Assembly (NCBI GenBank): GCA_021798235.1
Contig: JAJZMO010000157.1
Location: 1-8,083, forward strand
Length of the DNA stretch: 8,083 nt
DNA from: Acidobacteriota bacterium
Lineage (GTDB): Bacteria > Acidobacteriota > Terriglobia > Terriglobales > Acidobacteriaceae
Direction: 5' to 3'
Shown: piece after piece, positions 1 through 6,164 of the stretch
Layout of the letters: the number at the start of each line of letters is the position of its first letter
How positions within the stretch are numbered: the first letter of the stretch is position 1
Notes under the pieces: model-generated
Told to the model about the DNA's origin: nothing
The model's database searches: none
What the model saw: the letters and a program-made list of their open reading frames with translations, nothing else
Program-made: the position numbers and the translations under genes

Positions 1-837
1 GGTGTGCTGGGGTGTGCTTTGCGTCGGAGCTGGTGGGGTGGTCGGTGCCAGGGAAGAGTGCTTCTGCTTTTTATGGGAGAAGTGGTTCACGATGTCCGGC
101 CAGAACTCCACCACAATGGCTCCCATAGCGCCCTCGATGGTGTCAAAGGCGGCGCGTTCGAAGGTCAGCCCCACGCCGCGATCCTGCTGCGGGTAGTAGA
201 GATTGGACAATCCACCCGCAGCCAGATTGCCAGCCACGTTGGCGTAATTTGGCCCCCAGGTGCCATTGTCATTTTTTGTGATGAACTCGGTGGAGATGGC
301 ATAGAAGGTGCGCATGCCGATGCTGCCCGTGCCTTTGCGGAAGTAGCGCGGGTCCTCACGCAACAGCACGGGGAAGACTGCGCTGCCGAGAATGATGCCG
401 TCAAAGGTGTCGGCGTAGGACGCGCCCAAGCGCTTGCCGTAGCCCTGCATGCCCTGCCCGTAGCCTTCGAATTGATCGGTTGCCTGCTCGTAGCCAGCGT
501 CCAAACCGGAGGCGAGAAACATGACCGGATCAAAGGCATTCGCAAAGGCCAGTTGGAATTTTTGCCCGGACGAAAGCACAACGTCATTGGCATAGAACGA
601 GGTGTAGAAGTTGGGAATCACGCCGAGAATGCGCTGGTGTTCTTCCTGATGTACCTGCTGCTCTCCTTGCTCGTAGCGGGAGGAGGAATGCGGCTGCGTG
701 GGCTGCGAGGCGGCGGGCGGCTGCGCAGGCGCTGATGAGGGCGCGGGCGCATCGGGCAGCTTGGTCTGCGCCTGTGTGGAACAGGCGGCCAGTAGAGCCA
801 TCGGCAAAAGACACTTCACCAACCGGGGCAGATTCAC
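1..837 (-). CDS. Putative secreted lipoprotein of an Acidobacteria-type conserved family, C-terminus off the window
   Basis: The frame stays open to the left edge, giving 279 residues without a stop. From the chosen GTG start the N-terminus is a basic stretch (R5, K8), then a hydrophobic run and a lipobox LLAAC with Cys19 and Ser20, which suggests lipidation and outer-membrane sorting. Residues 25-53 are a Pro/Ser/Ala/Gln-rich linker and 55-68 are Glu/Gln/His-rich. The conserved-looking core starts at 'ILGVIPNFYTSFY' (70-82) and continues with 'FDPVMFLASG', 'GYGQGMQGYGKRLGASYAD', 'LLREDPRYFRKGTGS' and 'GGLSNLYYP'. From memory this matches uncharacterised proteins abundant in Acidobacteria; no activity is known to me. 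Glycine-rich alternating segments could form membrane or beta structure, which is inference. The start is uncertain: ATG at 921 is in frame but would put about 28 residues before the signal peptide, and neither start has a clear ribosome binding site. It lies 192 bases downstream of citrate synthase on the same strand. Confidence 0.8.
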   Translation of the reverse strand, partial: MNLPRLVKCLLPMALLAACSTQAQTKLPDAPAPSSAPAQPPAASQPTQPHSSSRYEQGEQQVHQEEHQRILGVIPNFYTSFYANDVVLSSGQKFQLAFANAFDPVMFLASGLDAGYEQATDQFEGYGQGMQGYGKRLGASYADTFDGIILGSAVFPVLLREDPRYFRKGTGSIGMRTFYAISTEFITKNDNGTWGPNYANVAGNLAAGGLSNLYYPQQDRGVGLTFERAAFDTIEGAMGAIVVEFWPDIVNHFSHKKQKHSSLAPTTPPAPTQSTPQHT

Positions 838-1029
838 AAAAAAATTCAGGCAGGCACCTTCTTTTGTTGATGGTACTGCAGACGGGATTGCGGGGAAATT
901 AGTTGCGCGGGTTCCCGGCATTTCTGCGAAATCAATGCGGCTGCGCCATTTCTCGCTGGAAGCGCGGCAAGATCGCGATCGTAGCAGCGCGAACTCGCGG
1001 GGTGTTTTTCTGCTGCAGGACGGATCGCC
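838..1029. other. Intergenic region between citrate synthase and the lipoprotein gene
   Basis: This is 192 bases between two minus-strand genes. It contains a perfect 10-base palindrome, GATCGCGATC, at 971-980, and nearby CGCG-AACT-CGCG (989-1000). Neither is a classic terminator for the minus strand. On the plus strand the second is followed by GGGTGTTTTT, but no plus-strand gene ends here. No convincing promoter was found for the lipoprotein gene, although there is room for one. Part of the region (838-921) could be coding if the ATG at 921 is the true start. Confidence 0.4.
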
Positions 1030-2163
1030 CTAGCGTTGTGCGATCGGTGTGTAGGGAGCCGGGTACTCGGGGCCAATGTACTCGGCGCGCGGACGGATGA
1101 GGCGGTTGTCATCCAACTGCTCGATGACGTGCGCGGCCCAGCCCGCAATGCGGCTGATGGCGAAGATCGGCGTGAACAGATCCACGTCAATGCCCAGCGT
1201 GGTGTACATCGAGGCGGAGTAGAAGTCGACGTTGGCGTTCAGCTTCTTTTCTTCCTTGATGAAGACCTCAATCTTGCGCGACATCTCAAACCACTTGGAG
1301 TTGCCGCTGGCCTTGCACAGATCCTCTGACATGCGGCGCAGGTGCGTGGCGCGTGGATCTTCCGTGTGGTAAACGCGATGGCCAAAGCCGGAGACCTTTT
1401 TCTTTTCCGCCAGCATCTGGCGCACGTACTCGACGGGATCCGCCCCAGCCTTGTCGATGGCAAACAGGATGCGCATGACGGCCTCGTTGGCTCCGCCATG
1501 CAGTGGGCCTTTCAGCGCACCAATGGCGCCAGTGACGGCGGAATGAACATCGGAGAGCGTGGCGGCGATGACGCGCGCGGCAAAGGTGGAGGCATTCAGT
1601 TCATGGTCGGCGTGCAGAATCAGTGCCGTGTCAAAGGCTTTTTCTGCGGTGGGCGAGGGCTTCTCGCCGGTCAGCATCCAAAGAAAATTGCCCGCGTGCG
1701 ACAGGGTGGGATCGGCGGCCACGACAGGTTTGTTTTTGCGGATGCGGTCATAGCAGGCGACGATGAGCGCAATCTGCGCCGTCAGCCGGTAGCTTTTGCG
1801 CACGTTGGCGTCGTGCGTGTTGTCCTTCTCGTCGGCGTCGTAGAAGCTGAGCGCGGAGACGGCCGTGCGCAGCACTTCCATCGGCGTGCCGTTTTTGGGC
1901 AGGGATTCGAGCAGGCGCAGCACTTCGGGCGGCAGGGTGCGTGCTGCGGCTAGATTTTTGCGGAAGTCGGCCAACTGCGCCGCCGTGGGCAGCGCGCCAA
2001 ACCAGAGCAGGTAGGCGGTCTCTTCAAAGCTGGACTTCTGGGCCAGTTCGTGAATGTCGATGCCGCGATAGGCCAGCACGCCGGCATCGCCATCAATCCA
2101 GCAAATGCCAGAGTTGGCTGCAACAATTCCTTCCAGTCCCCGCGCTGCCACTGCCGTTGTCAT
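1030..2163 (-). CDS. gltA: Citrate synthase (short, dimeric-type class)
   Basis: Cytoplasmic enzyme that condenses acetyl-CoA and oxaloacetate into citrate, the entry step of the TCA cycle. The 377-residue length fits the short archaeal/Gram-positive class rather than the roughly 430-residue E. coli hexamer. Family landmarks are all present: 'GVLAYRGIDI' near 28-37, 'HADHELN' (184-190, His187), the signature 'GALKGPLHGGANEAVM' with catalytic His222, 'GFGHRVY' with His262, Arg271 in 'EDPRA', and catalytic Asp313 in 'NVDFYSA'. The C-terminal 'RIAGWAAHVIEQ' (338-349) and 'RPRAEYIG' (357-364) are also typical. GGGAG lies ten bases before the ATG and supports the start. The gene is divergent from the coiled-coil gene and co-directional with the lipoprotein gene downstream. 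Some members of this class act as 2-methylcitrate synthases; no propionate-pathway gene is visible here, so citrate synthase is preferred. Confidence 0.95.
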   Translation of the reverse strand: MTTAVAARGLEGIVAANSGICWIDGDAGVLAYRGIDIHELAQKSSFEETAYLLWFGALPTAAQLADFRKNLAAARTLPPEVLRLLESLPKNGTPMEVLRTAVSALSFYDADEKDNTHDANVRKSYRLTAQIALIVACYDRIRKNKPVVAADPTLSHAGNFLWMLTGEKPSPTAEKAFDTALILHADHELNASTFAARVIAATLSDVHSAVTGAIGALKGPLHGGANEAVMRILFAIDKAGADPVEYVRQMLAEKKKVSGFGHRVYHTEDPRATHLRRMSEDLCKASGNSKWFEMSRKIEVFIKEEKKLNANVDFYSASMYTTLGIDVDLFTPIFAISRIAGWAAHVIEQLDDNRLIRPRAEYIGPEYPAPYTPIAQR

Positions 2164-2441
2164 CGTTCTTTTGCTCCCTGTCTGGACGCCCTGCGGCCTT
2201 CCCCTGCAATCTCGCCAACATTTTGTTATAACGCAGCCGGGGAAGGCCGCGCCAGCGGCGGCGTAAATTTCTTGTGCTGCGGGCAGCTCGGGGGGCTACA
2301 GGTGGATGCGGCATACATCGCCGCGCCGGGAAGTGGTATCGTCCTAGGAACGGCCGCGGGCCGATTTTTGCGCCGTGTTTTTTCGGGGCTGCGCGCGGTG
2401 CAGTGGATCCCATTCCTGATCGAGTGAAAGGAGTTGTTGCC
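2164..2441. promoter_or_regulatory. Divergent intergenic region with GTTATAAC palindrome
   Basis: These 278 bases separate the divergent citrate synthase and coiled-coil genes and should hold both promoters. The 8-base palindrome GTTATAAC at 2225-2232 reads as a -10-like TATAAC on both strands. On the minus strand it would give a leader of roughly 55 bases for citrate synthase. No good -35 was found for either direction, so promoter assignment is weak. The segment 2274-2441 is open in the frame of the coiled-coil gene, but it reads as GC-rich non-coding sequence and precedes a strong ribosome binding site. Confidence 0.3.
2427..2433 (+). promoter_or_regulatory. Strong ribosome binding site that fixes the coiled-coil gene start
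   Basis: AAAGGAG lies eight bases before the ATG at 2442. It favours this start over the in-frame ATG at 2274, which would add 56 residues of unpatterned Gly/Arg/Pro-rich sequence before the membrane anchor. Confidence 0.85.
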
Positions 2442-3269
2442 ATGGCAGACGATATTTACGAGGAACGCACGCAACCCGGCTTGCCGCTGGTGGTGTTGAC
2501 TGTGGCGCTGGTGGCTGCGTTGGCCGCATTGATTTGGAGCTTTACCCTTTCCCGCAGATTGAGCAGCACTGAGGCGCAACTGCAGACGCAGCAGCAGGAG
2601 AATCAACGGCAGAGCGAAGAGTTGGCTGCCACCGACCGCCGCCTGCGCGCCACCAGTGAAGAATTTGGCGACAAGCTGGGCATTACGCAACGGCAGATCG
2701 AAGACCGCGCGCAAGAGATTCTGCGCCAACAGCAGGCCGCTACCAAGCAACTGGCCCAGCAAGAGGCAGAGACTCGCCAGCAGGTGGGTGCCGTTACCAA
2801 TGCGCTCTCTGGCGTGCAGACGGATGTGGGCGGCGTCAAAACCGATGTGGCCAACACCAAGACCGAACTGGCCAGCACCGAACAGCAGTTGCAGCGCGCC
2901 ATTGGCGACTTGGGTGTGCAGAGCGGCCTGATTGCCACCAATCAGAAAGAGCTGGACATGCTCAAACACTCTGGGGACCGCAACTACTACAGCTTTCACT
3001 TGCTGAAGAATGCGCGGCCCGAGGCCGTCGGCACCGTCAAGCTGCAATTGCACAAGGCCGACACCAAGCACGAGCGCTACACCATGGAGGTCTTCTCCGA
3101 CGACAAGAAGATCGAAAAGAAAGATCGCAGCTTGGATGAGCCGGTGCAGTTCTACAGCGGCAAACAGCCCATGCTGTATGAGATCGTCGTCAACAGCATT
3201 AGCAAAAACTCTGTGGATGGCTACCTGGCCACGCCGAAGGACGCACCGCAACCGGCTGTGATTCCGTAG
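2442..3269 (+). CDS. Membrane-anchored coiled-coil protein, function unknown
   Basis: A 275-residue protein with a short N-terminal cytoplasmic segment containing acidic residues and one hydrophobic helix at about residues 14-33 (LPLVVLTVALVAALAALIW). A long Gln/Glu/Ala/Thr-rich coiled coil follows from about 36 to 172, and then a compact C-terminal domain. Within the coil, 'VQTDVGGVKTDVANTKTEL' shows a repeated V-x-T-D/E pattern. The C-terminal domain begins near 'NYYSFHLLKN' and contains 'YTMEVFSDDKKIEKKDRSLDEP' and 'YEIVVNSISKNSVDGYLATPK'. From memory, this arrangement and C-terminal domain recur in Acidobacteria hypothetical proteins; no function is known to me. Topology suggests the coil and terminal domain face the periplasm. 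Strong AAAGGAG at 2427 supports the start. A long inverted repeat follows the stop codon. Confidence 0.88.
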   Translation: MADDIYEERTQPGLPLVVLTVALVAALAALIWSFTLSRRLSSTEAQLQTQQQENQRQSEELAATDRRLRATSEEFGDKLGITQRQIEDRAQEILRQQQAATKQLAQQEAETRQQVGAVTNALSGVQTDVGGVKTDVANTKTELASTEQQLQRAIGDLGVQSGLIATNQKELDMLKHSGDRNYYSFHLLKNARPEAVGTVKLQLHKADTKHERYTMEVFSDDKKIEKKDRSLDEPVQFYSGKQPMLYEIVVNSISKNSVDGYLATPKDAPQPAVIP

Positions 3270-3293
3270 CGGGCATAGACGGACGGCGCAAGG

Positions 3294-3347
3294 AAGACTC
3301 CAGAGGAAGGCGGCGGGTTGGACGGAGCCGAAATCCTCTGGAGTCTT
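3294..3347 (+). terminator. Long inverted repeat after the coiled-coil gene, probable transcription terminator
   Basis: The arms AAGACTCCAGAGGA (3294-3307) and TCCTCTGGAGTCTT (3334-3347) are perfectly complementary over 14 bases. The 26-base loop contains a CGGC...GCCG pair that could form an inner stem. It starts 24 bases after the stop codon. The U-tract is very short (CTTTG), so it could instead be a bidirectional or RNA-stabilising hairpin. Confidence 0.6.
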
Positions 3348-3433
3348 TGCCACCTGGCTCCAGCAATCCCCAACTTGCAGATTCTGCCTTGCAGCGCTTG
3401 CTGCTCTCTGTGTCTCCCTCGCAGGCCCGGGCA

Positions 3434-3465
3434 CGGCGATTTCATCTATCTGAAAAGAATCGCCG
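3434..3465. repeat. Inverted repeat upstream of the cold-shock gene
   Basis: CGGCGATT (3434-3441) and AATCGCCG (3458-3465) pair over eight bases around a 16-base loop, whose TCA...TGA ends can extend the pairing. On the plus strand it is followed by an A-run, not a T-run, so it does not look like an intrinsic terminator of the upstream gene. It could be an operator or a leader hairpin. Confidence 0.45.
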
Positions 3466-3541
3466 GAAAAAAATAACCCCCTTCAAAAAAATTCTTTATC
3501 CGCGATAACCAACCCGAACCCTGTGCGTCTAACGGGTACTG

Positions 3542-3569
3542 GAAGCTCGCGGGTCGCGCCCGCAGCTTC
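3542..3569 (+). promoter_or_regulatory. Hairpin in the probable 5' leader of the cold-shock mRNA
   Basis: GAAGCT-C-GCGGG (3542-3553) pairs with CCCGC-AGCTTC (3559-3569), eleven base pairs with one bulged C and a TCGCG loop. It is followed by AATTTT and lies 23 bases before the start codon. Structured leaders that control translation by temperature are known for cold-shock genes; applying that here is inference. A short attenuator is the alternative. Confidence 0.45.
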
Positions 3570-3592
3570 AATTTTGCAGAGTAAGGCAGGGT

Positions 3593-3817
3593 ATGCGCGT
3601 GTCTCAGTACAAAGGAAAAGTGAAGTGGTTCAACAACTCCAAGGGATTCGGGTTCATTGGCCGTGAGGATGGTCCCGATGTCTTTGTTCACTACAGCGCG
3701 ATTCAGTCGGAGGGCTACAAAAGCCTGAAAGAGGGCGACGACGTAGAGTTCGACATCGTGCAAGGCGACAAAGGCCCGCAGGCCGATGCGGTGCTGCGCA
3801 CAGCCTCCGTACTTTAA
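3593..3817 (+). CDS. Cold-shock domain protein (CspA family)
   Basis: A single cold-shock domain of 74 residues, the usual length of the family. These are cytoplasmic OB-fold proteins that bind single-stranded RNA and DNA and act as RNA chaperones. The sequence shows '[15 protein letters not shown]' with RNP1 (K17-GFGFI-22) and RNP2 (V30-FVHY-34), the nucleic-acid-contacting aromatics W12, F19, F21, F31 and H33, and a C-terminal '[11 protein letters not shown]' strand. AAGG at 3583-3586 lies six bases before the ATG and supports this start; a GTG two codons later is possible. The gene seems monocistronic: it has its own hairpin-rich leader upstream and a 136-base gap downstream. Whether it is cold-induced or constitutive cannot be read from the sequence. 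Confidence 0.96.
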   Translation: MRVSQYKGKVKWFNNSKGFGFIGREDGPDVFVHYSAIQSEGYKSLKEGDDVEFDIVQGDKGPQADAVLRTASVL

Positions 3818-3938
3818 AATCCAGAGCCACGGCCCGCAATTTTCGCCAGCCTGGCCCGCGTACGCGCGCCCAAGGCAGGTCAGGCGGCGGCGGGAGTGTG
3901 TATGTACTGCTCGGCTACTCAGCGGCCTAAAAACGCGC

Positions 3939-3953
3939 TAGAATTCTGGCACT
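3939..3953 (+). promoter_or_regulatory. Possible -10 element giving a nearly leaderless mRNA
   Basis: TAGAAT (3939-3944) matches five of six positions of the TATAAT consensus and ends nine bases before the ATG at 3954, so transcription would begin at or within a few bases of the start codon. There is no Shine-Dalgarno sequence. The -35 position holds only a poor match, so this is tentative. Confidence 0.35.
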
Positions 3954-4568
3954 ATGAATGCCACTACTCCCCCGGATTTCAACGACTCCCTGCAGGACAG
4001 GGAGCATGACGAGACCCCCGGCTTTTTTCTGCGCTATCGCTGGACCCTGCTGATTCTGGTGATCGCCGCGCTTGTATCCGCTGCGGGCATGGTCGTCTGG
4101 TACGGTCACATGGGCACGCTGCAGCCCGTGGCCCAGGGCAAAATCCTGCGTCTCAGCACCTTCCCCATGCACGCCAGCACGGAAGACGGTGGCGGGCCGG
4201 GCATGCCGGGCCAGGCGCTCAATCAGGATCAGTTGTTGATTCTGGCGCAGGTGCAGGTGACCAACGTATCGAAAAAGCCCATCACCATCTTTGACCTGAA
4301 CGGGCTGCTGTTGCAGGGGCAGGTGCAGACCACCAGTCTGGGGGCGAATGGGACGGATATTCACCGGCTCTTTCAGGCCTTCCCAGCCCTGGCTCCCATG
4401 AACGTGCCGCCGCTGGAGCGCAAGACGACGATCGCGCCGGGGCAGTCCGCGCAGGGGTTGGTGGTCTTCAACTATGGACTGACACCCCAGCAGTGGCAGC
4501 AGCGCACGGGCTTCGAAATGGACATTAGTTTTGAGCTGGGGCCGACGCTGGTGTTGAAGGTGAAGTAG
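3954..4568 (+). CDS. Single-pass membrane protein with a beta-rich extracytoplasmic domain, unknown function
   Basis: A 204-residue protein I cannot name. Residues 1-27 are a polar, acidic cytoplasmic segment, ending in the basic cluster 'LRYRW' before a hydrophobic helix at about 31-50. The rest (51-204) should be outside the membrane. It contains alternating hydrophobic stretches such as 'LLILAQVQVTNVSKKPITIFDLNG', 'TTIAPGQSAQGLVVFNYG' and the final 'FEMDISFELGPTLVLKVK', a pattern reminiscent of small immunoglobulin-like domains (as in DUF4352/DUF2393-type proteins). That resemblance is by pattern only. There is no Shine-Dalgarno sequence, and a -10-like element lies directly before the start. 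The gene converges on the NUDIX gene with a shared hairpin between them. Confidence 0.8.
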   Translation: MNATTPPDFNDSLQDREHDETPGFFLRYRWTLLILVIAALVSAAGMVVWYGHMGTLQPVAQGKILRLSTFPMHASTEDGGGPGMPGQALNQDQLLILAQVQVTNVSKKPITIFDLNGLLLQGQVQTTSLGANGTDIHRLFQAFPALAPMNVPPLERKTTIAPGQSAQGLVVFNYGLTPQQWQQRTGFEMDISFELGPTLVLKVK

Positions 4569-4593
4569 GGCGACGCTGGGACAACGGAAACTT

Positions 4594-4632
4594 TGCGCAA
4601 CGGCGGGCTTTCATCCTCCCGCCGCTGGCGCA
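4594..4632. terminator. Bidirectional hairpin between convergent genes
   Basis: TGCGC-AA-CGGCGGG (4594-4607) pairs with CCCGCCG-CTG-GCGCA (4618-4632), twelve base pairs with one internal loop and a 10-base terminal loop. It lies between the stop codons of the two convergent genes. There is no strong U-tract on either side, so termination is inferred from position and stem strength. Confidence 0.6.
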
Positions 4633-4642
4633 GTGCTCGGCG

Positions 4643-5329
4643 TTACGGCTTGCGGCTTTGGAGCAAGCGCGCGTAGAGCAGCAGCGCGATCATGCTCTTG
4701 CCATCGAGAATTTTGTTGGTCTCCACCCAGCGCAGCGCCGTGGAGAGCGGCACCATTTTGCACTCGATAAACTCATCCGCCTCGGGCTGCGCTTGGCCTG
4801 CGGTCAACGCTTCGGCCAGATAAATCTGCATCCACTCCCCTAAAAAACCGGGGCTGGGATAAAAGCGCACCAGCTTGCGCCAGCGCCGGGCGCGGTAGCC
4901 GGTCTCTTCGATTAACTCGCGCTTGGCCCCGGGCAGCGGGGCCTCGTGCGGCTCCTTGCGTCCGGCGGGCAGCTCCCACAGATATTGTCCAGCGGCATGG
5001 CGGTACTGGCGCTCCAGCAACACGAGCGGATCGCGTGAGCTCTGGCTGGCATCCACGGCCAAGATGACCACGGAGCCAGAGTGCCGGATCACATCGCGGC
5101 GACTGGTGACGCCCTCCGGTTCGCGTACATAGTCCGCATGCACGTCGAAGAGCGGCCCCTGATAGGCCAGCGTGGAAGAGACCAGCACAACTTTTTTTGT
5201 CACGCGTTTTTTTGCTGGGCGCTTGCGTGCGGTCTTTGCTTGGGCGGGAGCGGGTGTTTTTGCAGCCGCGCGCGGGCTGGCTGCGCGGGCTGCGGTCTTC
5301 GATGGTGTTTGCGATGTGCGGGTTGGCAT
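4643..5329 (-). CDS. NUDIX hydrolase, ADP-ribose pyrophosphatase type, with basic N-terminal tail
   Basis: A 228-residue protein whose residues from about 46 form a NUDIX domain. The full Nudix box is present: G123, E129, then R137-E-L-I-E-E-T-G-Y145, fitting Gx5Ex7REUxEExGU, with the metal-binding glutamates E138, E141 and E142. Upstream motifs 'VVILAVD' and 'LVLLERQYRHAAGQYLWELPAG' and downstream 'FYPSPGFLGEWMQIYLAE' are typical of ADP-ribose/ADP-sugar pyrophosphatases, which split ADP-ribose into AMP and ribose 5-phosphate. Exact substrate is inferred from family pattern. Residues 1-46 are an unusual Lys/Arg/Ala/Pro/Thr-rich tail, probably disordered. The start lacks a clear ribosome binding site; starts further in would trim only the tail. 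The gene is co-directional with, and 78 bases after, the TIM-barrel gene, but is GC-rich unlike it and may have its own promoter. Confidence 0.92.
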   Translation of the reverse strand: MPTRTSQTPSKTAARAASPRAAAKTPAPAQAKTARKRPAKKRVTKKVVLVSSTLAYQGPLFDVHADYVREPEGVTSRRDVIRHSGSVVILAVDASQSSRDPLVLLERQYRHAAGQYLWELPAGRKEPHEAPLPGAKRELIEETGYRARRWRKLVRFYPSPGFLGEWMQIYLAEALTAGQAQPEADEFIECKMVPLSTALRWVETNKILDGKSMIALLLYARLLQSRKP

Positions 5330-5338
5330 CTTGCAAGC

Positions 5339-5366
5339 ACAATAGCATTTGCTGCAAGGAATGCAA
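5339..5366 (-). promoter_or_regulatory. Possible promoter of the NUDIX gene
   Basis: Reading the minus strand, TTGCAT (5366-5361), a 16-base spacer ending in TGC, and TATTGT (5344-5339) resemble a -35 and an extended -10. The -10 ends nine bases before the start codon, so the leader would be very short. Each hexamer matches consensus at only about four positions. Confidence 0.3.
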
Positions 5367-5407
5367 AAGCCAGAACGAAATCTACTGTGCCTCGCTGCCG
5401 AATGCGG

Positions 5408-6163
5408 TTAAGCCGGAATAGCTGGTTTTTCAAGCGGAGTCAATGCAGTCTGCACGTGGTCGATTTCATCCTGAATGGCTTGCGCCCGGGCATTGCCAGC
5501 GGGGAGAGCGGCTAAATTCGATTCGATAATCGCTGGAATTTTTTCCGGGATCATCCAGGCAACCTCCTGGAAGGCGCGGATCGCTGAAGCTGACAATGGG
5601 TCATGACGGCTGGCTGAGTTGACCTCACTTACATGCAACTGGCAAATGCGGTCGGAATGTTTTTTCAGAATTTTGTAGGCCTCGGTCATGGTTGTATCCA
5701 CCTGCCGTGCATGGCCAATATCCAAGCAGAGCCGTGCTTTTGGCAGCTTTTCAAAGATGCTGTCGAGTTCCTCTGCTGTCCGGCCTGTTGTTTTCCGGCG
5801 GTCCATGTTTTCTATGGCAAGCTGTTCTCCGAATTTCTGCCATGCTAAAAAATCATGAATTGTGTCGGGATGTAGAACAATCGGCCAATGTTTTGGGGTG
5901 TGAGCCAGAAGGAGCGTTACGATTTCCCCCTCTTGCTCGGCATCAAAGTTGCTTGGCGCATGAATCGAAATATAGCCATATTTGGCGATCCTGCTATGTT
6001 TTTGAAGTTCTGGGACAGCTTTCAGCAACGGGAGCAATTCTCCATGGCGAAGGGCTGAAAACTCTACGCAAGTTATCTCATTTATGCCTTGCATTATTGC
6101 GAGTGCGCCTGAAAAATCTGCAAAAGCCAAGGCCCCGGTCGAAAATCCTGCGAGTCGCGGCAT
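5408..6163 (-). CDS. TIM-barrel metalloprotein of the endonuclease IV / xylose isomerase-like superfamily
   Basis: A 251-residue protein that reads as one complete AP-endonuclease-2-type TIM barrel, the fold shared by endonuclease IV and sugar isomerases/epimerases. Potential metal ligands occur in the expected order: E34 in 'CVEFSALR', H68 in 'SIHAPSN', H98 in 'VLHPD', E118 in 'AIENMD', D148 and H151 in 'CLDIGHA', H177 in 'QLHVSE', H187-D188 in 'SASRHDPLS', and E214 in 'AIIESNL'. This resembles the trinuclear zinc set of endonuclease IV more than a decayed barrel, but motif recognition cannot separate DNA repair from carbohydrate isomerisation. The ATG lies one base after the nucleotidyltransferase stop codon, with GGAG nine bases before it, so the two proteins are probably made together by translational coupling. 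Base composition is more A+T-rich than most of the window, suggesting transfer. Confidence 0.85.
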   Translation of the reverse strand: MPRLAGFSTGALAFADFSGALAIMQGINEITCVEFSALRHGELLPLLKAVPELQKHSRIAKYGYISIHAPSNFDAEQEGEIVTLLLAHTPKHWPIVLHPDTIHDFLAWQKFGEQLAIENMDRRKTTGRTAEELDSIFEKLPKARLCLDIGHARQVDTTMTEAYKILKKHSDRICQLHVSEVNSASRHDPLSASAIRAFQEVAWMIPEKIPAIIESNLAALPAGNARAQAIQDEIDHVQTALTPLEKPAIPA

Positions 6164-6164
6164 A

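Larger units (their letters stand above)
3270..3592. other. 323-base gene-free leader region upstream of the cold-shock gene, with three inverted repeats
   Basis: No coding sequence is supported here. It holds the inverted repeat 3294-3347, an IR at 3434-3465, A-rich sequence at 3466-3500, and a hairpin at 3542-3569 just upstream of the cold-shock start codon. A weak promoter-like pair is TTCAAA (3482-3487), a 16-base spacer and GATAAC (3504-3509). It would give a leader of about 75-80 bases containing the last hairpin. Confidence 0.45.

Noticed and set aside
4..735. 243-codon plus-strand open frame opposite the lipoprotein gene
   Set aside because: The minus-strand frame contains a signal peptide with lipobox and coherent family-like motifs; the plus-strand product has none and is an antisense shadow in GC-rich DNA.
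989..1010. CGCG-AACT-CGCG followed by a T-run as a plus-strand terminator
   Set aside because: The stem is only four base pairs and no plus-strand gene ends here.
1342..1953. 203-codon plus-strand open frame inside citrate synthase
   Set aside because: Antisense to a gene with every citrate synthase signature; no protein-like features of its own.
2274..2441. 56-residue N-terminal extension of the coiled-coil protein
   Set aside because: Composition is not protein-like, and AAAGGAG sits at correct spacing before the internal ATG at 2442.
2226..3434. 402-codon open frame on the minus strand, opposite the coiled-coil gene
   Set aside because: It mirrors the repetitive Gln/Ala-rich coiled coil as Leu/Val/Gly-rich antisense sequence, has no recognisable domain, and the plus-strand gene has a strong ribosome binding site and coherent architecture.
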